A stretch of DNA of 64,000 nucleotides from Marinomonas profundi. GTDB taxonomy: Bacteria; Pseudomonadota; Gammaproteobacteria; Pseudomonadales; Marinomonadaceae. Location of the stretch: the NCBI RefSeq assembly GCF_020694005.1, contig NZ_CP073013.1:3296578-3360577 (forward strand), given 5' to 3'. The notes beneath the pieces were generated by a model that saw nothing but the letters and a program-made list of their open reading frames with translations, was not told where the DNA came from and made no database searches. Each line of letters starts with the position of its first letter. Positions within the stretch are counted from its first letter, which is position 1. Shown piece by piece: positions 1 through 9,760 of this stretch. A program made the translations under genes and the position numbers.

Positions 1-289
1 TGGCACCTGCGCTTTGCGCGAAGTCTTTGGCGTTTTCGAGCACCAGTTTGCCATGTTCAAACGCAAGTTTTGCACGTTTTTCATCAAGTGCAACCAGTTC
101 ATCGAGCAGATGCTCTCGGCTACCAAGGCCAATAGAGCCAGATAGATCCTCATCGGTTTTGATGGCTTCTTTTTCTAAAGAATGCAGCAATATCAACGCA
201 GATCCCATTTTTTTGGCTGCCCAAACAGAGGCTGTGGTGACGTGCTCAGATAAAGAGGATCCATCAATACAAGCAATTATGTTTGTCAT
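1..289 (-). CDS. universal stress protein (UspA family), 3' part outside window
   Basis: The first ~96 codons of a reverse-strand gene are visible; the rest lies left of the window. The N-terminus reads MTNIIACIDGSSLSEHV, the usual first strand and Asp of the UspA alpha/beta fold, followed by a helix and LILLHSLEK, as in UspA-type nucleotide-binding stress proteins. Two adjacent ATGs (292 and 289) are possible. A GGAG at 297-300 lies 7 nt from the second and only 4 nt from the first, so 289 is preferred. USP proteins are cytosolic and induced by starvation or stress; no ATP-binding loop can be judged because the C-terminus is missing. It is divergent from the adhesin gene. Confidence 0.75.
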   Translation of the reverse strand, partial: MTNIIACIDGSSLSEHVTTASVWAAKKMGSALILLHSLEKEAIKTDEDLSGSIGLGSREHLLDELVALDEKRAKLAFEHGKLVLENAKDFAQSAGA

Positions 290-553
290 CATTATGCTCC
301 TTGTTTTTGTTTTAAAGCCTATTTTTGGGGCTTTATAAGCATCATTAAAAAGAATAGTTCATAGACAGTGTTTTTACCGCTTAAAAATAGGATTAAAGCT
401 GGGTCGTCTTGCATGAAATGAATAAAAAATACCCTGACTGTACCAAGGTACAATAGCGGCCTTGTTATTAATCTCCTATCTTGTGGGTAATCATAAAATT
501 ATTGCGTCTTTTTTTAAGACTCTTTTAAAGACTTCTTTTCTAGGGAAAATACC
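290..553. promoter_or_regulatory. divergent intergenic region upstream of adhesin
   Basis: AT-rich 260-bp region between the divergent usp gene and the giant adhesin. It holds a 14-bp palindrome at 439-452 (arms TGTACC and GGTACA around AA) and a small hairpin GTCTT/AAGAC at 506-520 next to repeated AAGACT-like words. The adhesin has a ribosome binding site AGGGA at 542-546, 7 nt before its ATG. No convincing -35/-10 pair was found. The palindrome could be an operator for either gene; this is inference. Confidence 0.35.
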
Positions 554-3500
554 ATGAGCGACAGTCAAGTTTCATTTGCAACACTAGGTAACGCGATCGG
601 CTTTATTACAAAATTAAGCGGATCGGTTACTGTTCAATCGATTGATGGGCAAGAGCGAGTGGTTAAAATCGGGGATCCGATTTTCTTTGGAGAGACGGTT
701 CTCACCGGAGCTGACGGCAGTGCGACTATTGCGTTTATTGACGGTACTGAGATTGTCATTGGTAGTGATGCTGTGGTTGAAATTACCGATGAAGTTTACA
801 ACAGTGGTGATAACGCTGACCTTGTTGCAGACTCTTCTGCCGATGTCGATGCCTTGCAAGAAGCGATTTTAGCGGGTGACGACCCGACGCTTATCCAGGA
901 TGCACCAGCGGCAGGTGAAGCGCAAGGCTTCGAACAACAACGTGTTGATGTTGACATTGATCGAAATGACAACAGCGCACTGCCTACTTTTGGTAATGAT
1001 ACTTCTAGTGTACTTCCAAGATACGGCTATGACACAGACAATGGTAGTGGCGGACAAACTGGCCAAAACCAATATTCAGTTCCTTCTAGTTCAGATAGAG
1101 CATCCTCTGAGACAACCTCAACAACCGCATCTCCTGTTGCAGCCGTTGCTGGTACTGTGACAATTAATTCAATCACTTCCGACGACATGATTAATGCGAC
1201 CGAAGCAACCAGTACCATTACCGTGTCTGGTACGGCGGTTGGCGGTGATATTTCCCAAGGTGATCAGGTTGTATTAGTGATTAATGGAACAACTTACACA
1301 ACGACTGTCGGTGCTACTGGTACTTGGTCGATTGGTGTTGCAGGCTCCGATCTTGCTGCGGATACCGAATTTGATGTAGTGGTAACTTCTAGCAATAGCT
1401 CTGGCGACACAGTTGAGAGCATTGGTACTTCGACGCATACCGTAGATCAAAGCGCTTTACTTGTTAATATTGATATCGATCCTATTACCGAAGACAGTAC
1501 GATTAACGCTGCCGAAAGTAATGCTACGGTGACCATCACAGGTACTGTAACTGGAGATGAATTCAACACTGGTGTTGTCACAGTAGTCATTAACGGCGTT
1601 ACTTATGAAACCCAGGTAGGTAGTGATGGTGTTTGGTCTGTTGATGTGGCGGGTTCAGATCTAACCGCGGACTCCGACCGTATAGTGGAGGCAAGTGTTG
1701 TTGTTTCGAATAACATTGGTCAACAAGGGACAACAGATACCACTGAGAGCTACTTGGTCAAAACAGGCTCAAGAGCCAGTATCAGTGTCAATAGTATCAC
1801 CTCAGATGACGTTATTAATGCTGAAGAAAGTGAAGGCAACGTTACGGTTTCTGGTCGAGTGGGTTTTGATGCGTCCGCTGGTGATGTTGTTTCAATGACC
1901 ATCAACGGTACGCTATATACAGCAGTTGTGTTAGCGAATAAAACATGGAGCGTAGATGTTTTAGGTTCCGATCTTGCTCAAGATACGTCTTTTCAAGCCA
2001 GTGTGACAGGCCAAGATAGCGCGGGTAACTCTTTTAGCGCAACAACAACGTCAACTCATACGGTCGATACGTCTGCGGATGCGGGCACGGTGACAGTGAA
2101 TGCGATTACGTCTGATGACGTGATCAACGCGACAGAAGCGGCAGGCACCGTGGCGGTGACAGGTACGGCGACAGGTGGCGACATCGCAGAAGGCGATAGC
2201 GTGACCTTGGTGATCAACGGCACGACTTACACAACGACAGTCGGTGCAGACAATACTTGGTCTGTGGACGTAGCAGGTTCTGATCTTGCCGCGGATACGG
2301 CGTTCGATGCGGTGGTGACGTCTTCTGATGAAGCGGGCAACACAGTCGAAAGTACAGGTTCTTCAACTCATACGGTCGATACGTCTGCGGATGCGGGCAC
2401 GGTGACAGTGAATGCGATTACGTCTGATGACGTGATCAACGCGACAGAAGCGGCAGGCACCGTGGCGGTGACAGGTACGGCGACAGGTGGCGACATCGCA
2501 GAAGGCGATAGCGTGACCTTGGTGATCAACGGCACGACTTACACAACGACAGTCGGTGCAGACAATACTTGGTCTGTGGACGTAGCAGGTTCTGATCTTG
2601 CCGCGGATACGGCGTTCGATGCGGTGGTGACGTCTTCTGATGAAGCGGGCAACACAGTCGAAAGTACAGGTTCTTCAACTCATACGGTCGACCTTGCCGC
2701 TAATGCTAATATTGATATTGACAGAATTACTTCTGATAGTGTGATTAATAGCAGTGAATCCGCAGATGGTGTGATGGTGAGTATCACGGGATGGGTCGGC
2801 GGGGATGCTAAGCCTGGTGATACGGTTACTATTACTTTGGATGGCGAGGTGATTGGATCCGGTATTGTTTCAAATGAGCAAAATGCCTCAGGTAAGTATA
2901 CATACTCTGTTGATGTTTTAGGGTCCGACCTTGCTAGTACAACGTTGGCTAATCCATTTGTGACGGCTACCGTGACAGGTACTGATGGGGCTGGTAATCC
3001 GTTTTCTGCAAACAGTACAGAGATCTTTAAAGTCGATACATTTGCTGATGTTGATGTGTTTTTAGCTGAAAACAACAATGATGGTGTAGTTAATTTTGAT
3101 GAGGCTGGTAATTTAACTGTTGGTGGTTGGCTAGAAGTTGGAGGAAATGTCACCTCTATCACCGTTACTGACAGTGAAGGTCAAATGGTTATCCTAACTG
3201 GTAATATTGTGGTTTCTGAGGATGGCAGTGGTTGGGCATATTTCGAAACTAATATTGATGTCTCAACACTTGCTGATGGTGAGTTAAGTGTAGTCGTCAA
3301 TGTAACAGATGTTTATGGTAACGAAGGGGTTTCTAGCCCTCAGTCGATTGTTAAGGATACAGTGGCTGATGCCGGTGCGGTGACCGTGAATGCGATCACT
3401 TCTGACGATGTGATCAACGCGGAAGAAAGTGATCAAACCATCACTGTTTCTGGTATGGCCGTTGGTGGTGATATTTCCGTTGGTGATGTGGTCAAGATGA

Positions 3501-6500
3501 CGATCAATGGTAGAGAATACTCCACAACAGTTGCTACTGGTGGTGTTTGGGCTCTTGCTGTTGCAGGCAGTGATTTAGCGGCTGATACCGAGTTTGAGGT
3601 TGTTGTGACGTCTTCTGATGCGGCTGGTAATACCGTTGAGAGTAAAACAACGTCTACCCATATCGTCGATACTTCTGCGCCAGATTCACTTGTCATCTCG
3701 CTTAACACTGATAGTGGTAGTTCAGCGAATGACAATTTGACTAATGATGGCAGCTACACGATTACTGGTATTGAAAGTGGCGCTACGCTTGAATATTTTG
3801 TTGATGGAGAATGGATCACTACAGCACCAACCACATCGGAAGGTGTGAACACAGTTACTGTTCGCCAAGTTGATTCTGCAGGAAATACGTCTGAAAGTAG
3901 TACGTTAGAGTTTACTCTTGATACGGTTGCTGAGGTGGCTGGTGAAACAGTGTCTATGAATGAAGATTCTGCTGAGCCGATAGTCATTAATATTCTCGCA
4001 AATGATGAAAGTGGTGCCGTATTGGTTCCTGGCAGTGTCTCTTTTGACTCTGAAAAAGGGACAGTCACTGTCAATGAAGATGGCACACTACTCTTTACAC
4101 CGGCTGCGGATTTCAGCGGTGAGGTTGAGATTGCATATCAAGTTATAGATGAAGCTGGTAATACGGCTTCAGCGGCGGCAACCGTCAACGTCACGCCAGT
4201 CACTGATGTACCAACAGTTCAGTTGACGTTGGAGCCGACAACAACAACGACTCTTTATAGCGTAGATTTGTCTAACGTGCTCGATGGAATAGAAGATCCT
4301 GTTGGCAATCCAGCCGGTTTCACCGTGACGGCTTATAACAGCGAGAATGATGTCGTTGCTATTTCCATTAAGGATTCTGGTACGCCTACTGGTTTTGGAG
4401 TGACAGGTCAGGCTGGGAATGGCGCAGATTCAGAAATTGGTAAGCAAGAGAAGTTAGTCGTCGAGCTTGATAAACCCGCTTCATCCGCAACATTCGAACT
4501 TGCTTGGTTGAATAGTCATAATGAGACGGCTGTTTATACTGTTAAGTATAGTGATGGAACATCGGCGACTTTTACCATTGATGGTAATAGTGACGAAGGC
4601 GGTTATGATCGAATTGGTGATCCTGTCACTGTGAACGCGCCAGAGGGTAAATCCATATTGGCAATCGAGTTTTCTACACCGACAACTGGGGATCGTGTTG
4701 CGACGAGTGATTACTTGCTTCATAGCGTTTCTTACGAGTCGGCTGTAACAAATTACACGGTAGATATCACCGCTGCTCCGACTGATACAGACCATTCTGA
4801 AAACATTACGGAGTTAACAGTGACTACGCCAGAAGGAACGTCTTTGTCTGGCGCTGAAAAGCTCGGGACTGAAAATGGAGTAACAACTTGGAAAATCTCG
4901 CTAAACAGTGGCGGTTTTACAAATAATGTAGCGATTGATCCTGAGACTGGTGTTGTTACGGTTAAAGGTTTAGTACTGTCAGTGCCTGACGACTTTGATG
5001 GTGAGTTGTCAGTAACTGCGACGGCTACAGCCGTAGATCCAGGTGCTGCTGGCGTTTCCGGTAGTGCAACTTGGGAAAATTCTGCTCCTGAACTAGCGTT
5101 TGCGGATGGTTCTGATTCTGTGGTCATTTCCGAAGAAGATTTGCTTGATAGCGATTCTGCAGCAGCGAATGGTGCCTCAGTGACTGGGACATTTAGTATA
5201 AGTGATGCAGAAGGCCAGAATTTGGCGTTATCACTTGTTGCTCCAGCTGAGGTCATGACATCTGGTGGTGTAACCTTGGTTTGGACAACCGACAGCAGTG
5301 GCAATTTGGTCGCCAAAGCGGGTGAAATTGAAATTATTCGTGTGGCGCTTACAGACACAGATGGTCAGCATGGTTATGTGGTTACTTTAAGTGGTCCTGT
5401 GGATCATGCTGATGCAACGACGGAGGATACAACGAGTATTAACTTTGGTATCGCGGTAGATGATGGTCTTGTGACAACGACTGAAAATGTGTCGGTGACG
5501 ATTGAAGATGATTCGCCAGATGCAGTGACAACAATGGCTGAACTAACTATTAGTAATGTTGTTCCCGAAAGTAACTTCGCTGTAGGTGGTATTTCAATCG
5601 ATTTTGATGATGCTAAATTCACATCAAATAAGGGTGATAAAGGTACTTTAGATGGTGATATGGACGGTGATGATGATGCTGTTTATTGGGGCTATGATAA
5701 ACACAATAATGGCTCTTATTATTTTACAACGGAATCAAGTTCTTTGGTTGATGTTGAAATAGATTCATCATTTGTTGTAGGGCAGTTTATTCACAGAAAT
5801 GAATCTATTTCTGGTGATTATGGAGCACTTAAAAATGTCACTATGTCGATTAGTTTTAACATAACGATTGCAGGAGAAATTCAAGCTATTACCCTTGATG
5901 TTCCTATGGTTCATAATGAGATGTCGAATAACAATTCATCCAATGATACCGTAACTATTACACAGGTAAGTCAGAAAGTTGAAGTGAACGGTGTGACTTA
6001 TAAAGTGACATTGGATGGTTTCCGAGTAGGAGATAATGGTGAGATAACTCAGCATATTTCTACTCCAGAAAAAAATACTGGTACTTATTCAATCGTTGCG
6101 AGTGTTGAAGTCGATAATGTCAACGATGTTGATTCAAATGTTCTTAATGGTAGTGTTGAATTTGATGCAGGTGCAGATGGTTTGGATCATGTAGTTACAC
6201 AAAATGTGACTGATCAGAATAATGGCAATACATTTGTGTTGAACAGTGATGGAACTTACACCTTCAGTGCCGGTGAGGATTTTATTGCTTCAATTCCTGC
6301 AGGTGAGTCAACAGTTGTTAGTTATGACTATGTTACGGTCGATAAAGATGGTGACTCAACAATCAATACTTTATCTATTACCGTGCAAAGTGCTGATTCT
6401 AAAGACGCCGTCACAACCATTTCTGGTTTGAGTGGAAGCTTTTATAATTATGATGATTCTGCTGGTAACTTAGGGACGATTGCATTAGCTGAAAGTGTTA

Positions 6501-7975
6501 TTGCGAACCAAAGCGCGAATGCAAACTTCATTAGTACAGAAGTTAATTATACACGAGATAATGGAGATCTTGGTAAGGGGGATAACTTAGAATCTTGGCT
6601 AGGTGATGATGGGACTTCTATAGAATATGTTAATAAGCAAAGTACGGAAGATTCTGTTGTTAAATTAACTGGTTTTGTGTCACTAGCTGTTGGCTCTTAT
6701 AGTATTAAGGTCACTGCAGATGATGGTTATCAAATCAAGATAAATGGTAATGTTGTTGCCAGTATTGATAGTAATCAAAGTGTTGATACCGATATTTTTA
6801 CCTTCTCTGTTACAGACTCTGGAAAGCAATCGATTGAGATTGTTTATTGGGATCAAGGTGGTGACTATCAGTTAAGTGTTTTCCTCACTGAATCAAACTC
6901 TGATAATTATCAAGTTTTGGGTGGAGATACCTATCCAACATCGTTTACTGCTATAGATGCTAATGTGCCTGATACATCTGAAGACATTACTTCTAATAAC
7001 TGGTCTTCTGAGGATAAGTTAAATGAAGCTCATACTGATGATTTAAATCAGTACGGTAAAGTTGACGGTAGACAAAATAATTTTGATACAAGTCAATATG
7101 ATTTATGGAAACCTAATACTATAGAAGGGAATGATGATAACAATACAATTTTCAGTGGTTCTGATAATGATGTTGTTTATGGAAATGGTGGAAATGATCT
7201 GATTTATGGAGAGTCTGGCAACGATACCTTATATGGTGGTGATGGAAATGATCACATTTTAGGTGGCTCTCAGGACGATATACTATACGGCGAGGCTGGA
7301 GATGATTGGCTTCAAAGTGATTCAGGTTCGAATAAAATGTATGGCGGATCAGGAAATGACAAACTTCAAGGAGGAGGGAACGAAGATGAGCTTTATGGTG
7401 AAGAAGGAAACGATTTGCTCTACGGCAACGCTAGCAACGATAAATTGTTTGGCGGGTCGGGTAATGACTACCTAGACGGCGGTGAGAATGACGACCTTCT
7501 TGATGGTGGAGATGGTGATGATGTTCTGTATGGACAAGGTGGTGCCGATAATCTTTCAGGTGGAGCAGGTAATGATTACCTAAGTGGTGGTGCTGGTAAC
7601 GATACTCTTTCTGGTGGCGCTGGTAATGATTACCTAAGTGGTGGAGCTGGACAAGACTCATTGACGGGGGGAGAGGGAGCGGATACGTTTGTAATTGATT
7701 TTGCTGATTCTGCTGTAGATAGTTTGACAGACTTCAATGCTGCTACAGATGTGCTTGATATATCTGATTTACTTGATGTTCCTGATGGAACTGATGACGT
7801 CTCTACTTATCTGAATGAGCACCTTTCTATTACATCAAGCTCTGTTGGTGTAGTTGAAAATGAGTATTATACGAAGACGGTTGCCACGTTTGGAAATGAT
7901 TCAGATGTTGCTTCTAGTGGTACAGTAACTGTCATCTATAACGACCAAGAGTACAATATCAATATTGATGGTTAA
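554..7975 (+). CDS. giant LapA/Bap-like RTX adhesin with retention module and PA14 domain
   Basis: A 2473-residue secreted adhesin. Residues 1-~110 form a LapA-type retention module (start MSDSQVSFATLG), expected to plug the outer-membrane TolC-like pore. PAAG at 118-121 fits the LapG periplasmic protease cleavage consensus. Residues ~200-1130 are about nine ~100-residue Ig-like Bap repeats with the signature ITSDDVIN...AGSDLA; two of them are identical at DNA level. A cadherin-like domain (~1130-1225), T1SS-143-like segments (~1500-1700) and a PA14-like domain (~1957-2116, AVGSYSIKVTADDGYQIKING) follow. About 18-20 RTX nonapeptides (GGxGNDxLx) span ~2190-2380, then a ~90-residue C-terminal type I secretion signal region. 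Calcium binding by the RTX block is family knowledge. No type I transporter, lapD or lapG lies in the window. Likely role: surface attachment and biofilm. Exact repeat boundaries are approximate. Confidence 0.9.
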   Translation: MSDSQVSFATLGNAIGFITKLSGSVTVQSIDGQERVVKIGDPIFFGETVLTGADGSATIAFIDGTEIVIGSDAVVEITDEVYNSGDNADLVADSSADVDALQEAILAGDDPTLIQDAPAAGEAQGFEQQRVDVDIDRNDNSALPTFGNDTSSVLPRYGYDTDNGSGGQTGQNQYSVPSSSDRASSETTSTTASPVAAVAGTVTINSITSDDMINATEATSTITVSGTAVGGDISQGDQVVLVINGTTYTTTVGATGTWSIGVAGSDLAADTEFDVVVTSSNSSGDTVESIGTSTHTVDQSALLVNIDIDPITEDSTINAAESNATVTITGTVTGDEFNTGVVTVVINGVTYETQVGSDGVWSVDVAGSDLTADSDRIVEASVVVSNNIGQQGTTDTTESYLVKTGSRASISVNSITSDDVINAEESEGNVTVSGRVGFDASAGDVVSMTINGTLYTAVVLANKTWSVDVLGSDLAQDTSFQASVTGQDSAGNSFSATTTSTHTVDTSADAGTVTVNAITSDDVINATEAAGTVAVTGTATGGDIAEGDSVTLVINGTTYTTTVGADNTWSVDVAGSDLAADTAFDAVVTSSDEAGNTVESTGSSTHTVDTSADAGTVTVNAITSDDVINATEAAGTVAVTGTATGGDIAEGDSVTLVINGTTYTTTVGADNTWSVDVAGSDLAADTAFDAVVTSSDEAGNTVESTGSSTHTVDLAANANIDIDRITSDSVINSSESADGVMVSITGWVGGDAKPGDTVTITLDGEVIGSGIVSNEQNASGKYTYSVDVLGSDLASTTLANPFVTATVTGTDGAGNPFSANSTEIFKVDTFADVDVFLAENNNDGVVNFDEAGNLTVGGWLEVGGNVTSITVTDSEGQMVILTGNIVVSEDGSGWAYFETNIDVSTLADGELSVVVNVTDVYGNEGVSSPQSIVKDTVADAGAVTVNAITSDDVINAEESDQTITVSGMAVGGDISVGDVVKMTINGREYSTTVATGGVWALAVAGSDLAADTEFEVVVTSSDAAGNTVESKTTSTHIVDTSAPDSLVISLNTDSGSSANDNLTNDGSYTITGIESGATLEYFVDGEWITTAPTTSEGVNTVTVRQVDSAGNTSESSTLEFTLDTVAEVAGETVSMNEDSAEPIVINILANDESGAVLVPGSVSFDSEKGTVTVNEDGTLLFTPAADFSGEVEIAYQVIDEAGNTASAAATVNVTPVTDVPTVQLTLEPTTTTTLYSVDLSNVLDGIEDPVGNPAGFTVTAYNSENDVVAISIKDSGTPTGFGVTGQAGNGADSEIGKQEKLVVELDKPASSATFELAWLNSHNETAVYTVKYSDGTSATFTIDGNSDEGGYDRIGDPVTVNAPEGKSILAIEFSTPTTGDRVATSDYLLHSVSYESAVTNYTVDITAAPTDTDHSENITELTVTTPEGTSLSGAEKLGTENGVTTWKISLNSGGFTNNVAIDPETGVVTVKGLVLSVPDDFDGELSVTATATAVDPGAAGVSGSATWENSAPELAFADGSDSVVISEEDLLDSDSAAANGASVTGTFSISDAEGQNLALSLVAPAEVMTSGGVTLVWTTDSSGNLVAKAGEIEIIRVALTDTDGQHGYVVTLSGPVDHADATTEDTTSINFGIAVDDGLVTTTENVSVTIEDDSPDAVTTMAELTISNVVPESNFAVGGISIDFDDAKFTSNKGDKGTLDGDMDGDDDAVYWGYDKHNNGSYYFTTESSSLVDVEIDSSFVVGQFIHRNESISGDYGALKNVTMSISFNITIAGEIQAITLDVPMVHNEMSNNNSSNDTVTITQVSQKVEVNGVTYKVTLDGFRVGDNGEITQHISTPEKNTGTYSIVASVEVDNVNDVDSNVLNGSVEFDAGADGLDHVVTQNVTDQNNGNTFVLNSDGTYTFSAGEDFIASIPAGESTVVSYDYVTVDKDGDSTINTLSITVQSADSKDAVTTISGLSGSFYNYDDSAGNLGTIALAESVIANQSANANFISTEVNYTRDNGDLGKGDNLESWLGDDGTSIEYVNKQSTEDSVVKLTGFVSLAVGSYSIKVTADDGYQIKINGNVVASIDSNQSVDTDIFTFSVTDSGKQSIEIVYWDQGGDYQLSVFLTESNSDNYQVLGGDTYPTSFTAIDANVPDTSEDITSNNWSSEDKLNEAHTDDLNQYGKVDGRQNNFDTSQYDLWKPNTIEGNDDNNTIFSGSDNDVVYGNGGNDLIYGESGNDTLYGGDGNDHILGGSQDDILYGEAGDDWLQSDSGSNKMYGGSGNDKLQGGGNEDELYGEEGNDLLYGNASNDKLFGGSGNDYLDGGENDDLLDGGDGDDVLYGQGGADNLSGGAGNDYLSGGAGNDTLSGGAGNDYLSGGAGQDSLTGGEGADTFVIDFADSAVDSLTDFNAATDVLDISDLLDVPDGTDDVSTYLNEHLSITSSSVGVVENEYYTKTVATFGNDSDVASSGTVTVIYNDQEYNINIDG
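2051..2691 (+). repeat. perfect 312-bp tandem duplication inside adhesin gene
   Basis: Two copies of a 312-bp unit (2051-2362 and 2363-2674), identical by eye, followed by 17 bp of a third start. Each encodes 104 residues, one Ig-like repeat. The neighbouring repeats share the protein pattern but differ at many codons, so this pair arose or was homogenised recently. The unit is also richer in GCG and ACG codons than the AT-richer 3' half of the gene. Confidence 0.92.
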
Positions 7976-7998
7976 TCTTGCTCTGATATAGCCCACTA

Positions 7999-8034
7999 AA
8001 AAGGCCGAATCGTTATACGATTCGGCCTTTTCGT
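7999..8034. terminator. bidirectional rho-independent terminator (adhesin / msrA)
   Basis: A perfect 15-bp stem (7999-8013 with 8017-8031), 3-nt loop, A-rich on one side and T-rich on the other, between two convergent genes. It can end transcription from both sides. Confidence 0.9.
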
Positions 8035-8099
8035 TTCTATAAAATTCTTGTTTCTAAAGCATATTAAGCACAGCGCGTGATTATTCCGGGCTACTTAAA

Positions 8100-8759
8100 T
8101 TATACGCTTAAGCCAATAGGGCAGCTCACGCCTGTGCCTGCGAGGCCACAATACCCATTCGGGTTTTTGTGTAGGTACTGCTGGTGATATTCTTCAGCAA
8201 AGTAGTAGGTGTCGAGAGGTTCGATTTCTGTAGTGATCATGCCGTGGCCTGCGCCGAGTAGTTCTTTTTGAAATGCCGCTTTGCTGGCTTCCACAATCGG
8301 CATGTCTTTATCGTTGGTGGTGTAGATAACAGAACGGTATTGGCTGCCGATATCATTGCCTTGGCGCATACCTTGGGTAGGGTCATGGTTTTCCCAGAAA
8401 ACTTTAAGGATGCCTTCTAATGAAATAATAGAGGGGTTAAATACAACCTGTACGACTTCGCTGTGTCCTGTTTGTCCTGAGCAAACTTCTTCATAGGTTG
8501 GGTTGGGGGTGTAGCCGCCCGCGTAGCCAACAGAAGTGACGATAACACCGGGCGTATTCCATAACTTACGCTCGGCCCCCCAAAAACATCCCATGCCTAG
8601 GATAATCTCAGATTCATTAGGGTTTTTAGTGCGGACAAACGGTTCATTGTTGACAGCGTGTATCCCAGAGATTTTAAGAGGAGCACTTCTACCAGGAAGA
8701 GCATCGGCTTTAGCGGGGATTGTTGACTTTTTGAGAATGGTTTCAATATTACTGGGCAT
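8100..8759 (-). CDS. msrA: peptide-methionine (S)-S-oxide reductase MsrA
   Basis: Reduces methionine-S-sulfoxide in proteins and free methionine, with electrons from thioredoxin; a cytosolic oxidative-damage repair enzyme. The catalytic motif GCFWG has its nucleophile at Cys58, and resolving cysteines sit at C204 and C213 in the C-terminal tail (NGYCGLAGTGVSC), the E. coli-type three-cysteine arrangement. At 219 residues it has the ~45-residue N-terminal extension also found in enterobacterial MsrA. The start is supported by AGGAG 7 nt upstream. It stands alone, convergent with the adhesin gene. Confidence 0.96.
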   Translation of the reverse strand: MPSNIETILKKSTIPAKADALPGRSAPLKISGIHAVNNEPFVRTKNPNESEIILGMGCFWGAERKLWNTPGVIVTSVGYAGGYTPNPTYEEVCSGQTGHSEVVQVVFNPSIISLEGILKVFWENHDPTQGMRQGNDIGSQYRSVIYTTNDKDMPIVEASKAAFQKELLGAGHGMITTEIEPLDTYYFAEEYHQQYLHKNPNGYCGLAGTGVSCPIGLSV

Positions 8760-8931
8760 TTATATCTCCTAACCGTATGGTCGAAAATGAATGGCTATCT
8801 TTTACCCTGTGGTAGCGGAGGATACAAGCTACCAAGAGTTTATATCTAACGTAGAGCCAAGTTATCTAGGAGTAGATAATGAGGGAGAAGTGCTTGATTT
8901 CAACTATTCGTAGATAGTTTTCTAACTAGGC

Positions 8932-8959
8932 TTGACTCTTACATTAATCTACCTATAAT
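8932..8959 (+). promoter_or_regulatory. strong sigma-70 promoter of the tRNA-fMet cluster
   Basis: TTGACT at 8932-8937 and a consensus TATAAT at 8954-8959, spaced 16 bp, followed by the GC-rich CGCACC, which resembles the stringent-control discriminator of stable RNA promoters. The first tRNA begins 80 bp downstream. The rest of 8760-9038 shows no gene. Confidence 0.82.
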
Positions 8960-9038
8960 ACGCACCTCGTTAGCAAGGGTTGAGCGAATTAGCTTAACCA
9001 ACATGCAGTATGAATGCGTGTTGTTAACGAAGATTAGT

Positions 9039-9115
<77 letters not shown>

Positions 9116-9124
9116 TTATTAAAA

Positions 9125-9228
9125 AGGTCGTAAGTTTCTTCTTTTATTAAGAAAAATACTCACGAAACCATTTTAAAATGACAGGTCGTAGGTCCACTTT
9201 TAAATCCAGTAAAGTGCTCCCACAATCA
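9125..9228 (+). repeat. two partial tRNA-fMet 3'-end repeats after copy 1
   Basis: 9125-9170 and 9183-9228 each start with the variable-loop/T-stem word AGGTCGTA and end with a version of the acceptor 3' strand and CCA (CTCACGAAACCA, CTCCCACAATCA). The T-loop and 3' T-stem are replaced by a short AT-rich hairpin (TTTCTT/AAGAAA in the first, CACTTT/AAAGTG in the second). A nearly identical block to the second copy recurs after tRNA copy 3. Confidence 0.8.
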
Positions 9229-9272
9229 ACTAATCAAATGAAGTTGTTAGTGATTAAATAAAACAAATTTGT

Positions 9273-9349
<77 letters not shown>

Positions 9350-9416
9350 TATACATTAATTTTTCACATAATTTCTTCAGCACTAAAAGATAAACTGTAT
9401 CAAAAGTTTAGCATGG

Positions 9417-9493
<77 letters not shown>

Positions 9494-9505
9494 TTTTAAA
9501 ATGAC

Positions 9506-9603
9506 AGGTCGTAGGTTCACTTTTAAATCCAGTAAAGTGCTCCCACAAACAATCTAAAAAAGTTGTAGGTTCACTGTTTAATTAAGAAAAGTGCTCCCAC
9601 AAC
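9506..9603 (+). repeat. two partial tRNA-fMet 3'-end repeats after copy 3
   Basis: 9506-9550 (hairpin CACTTT/AAAGTG type) and 9551-9603 (the 54-bp array type, with GTTGTAGG for GTCGTAGG and CTCCCAC for CTCCCGC). Both keep the T-stem 5' strand and the acceptor 3' strand of tRNA-fMet. Confidence 0.82.
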
Positions 9604-9683
9604 GAACTAGAATCAGTCTAGTTTGGTCACAAGATTTTATCTTAATATCATTAGAAGTCTATTTTCTAAATAGTCTTAGTTGT

Positions 9684-9760
<77 letters not shown>

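Noticed and set aside
554-7975. Long antisense and alternate-frame reading frames within the adhesin
   Set aside because: Repetitive GC-skewed coding sequence gives such shadows; none has a ribosome binding site or a recognisable domain.
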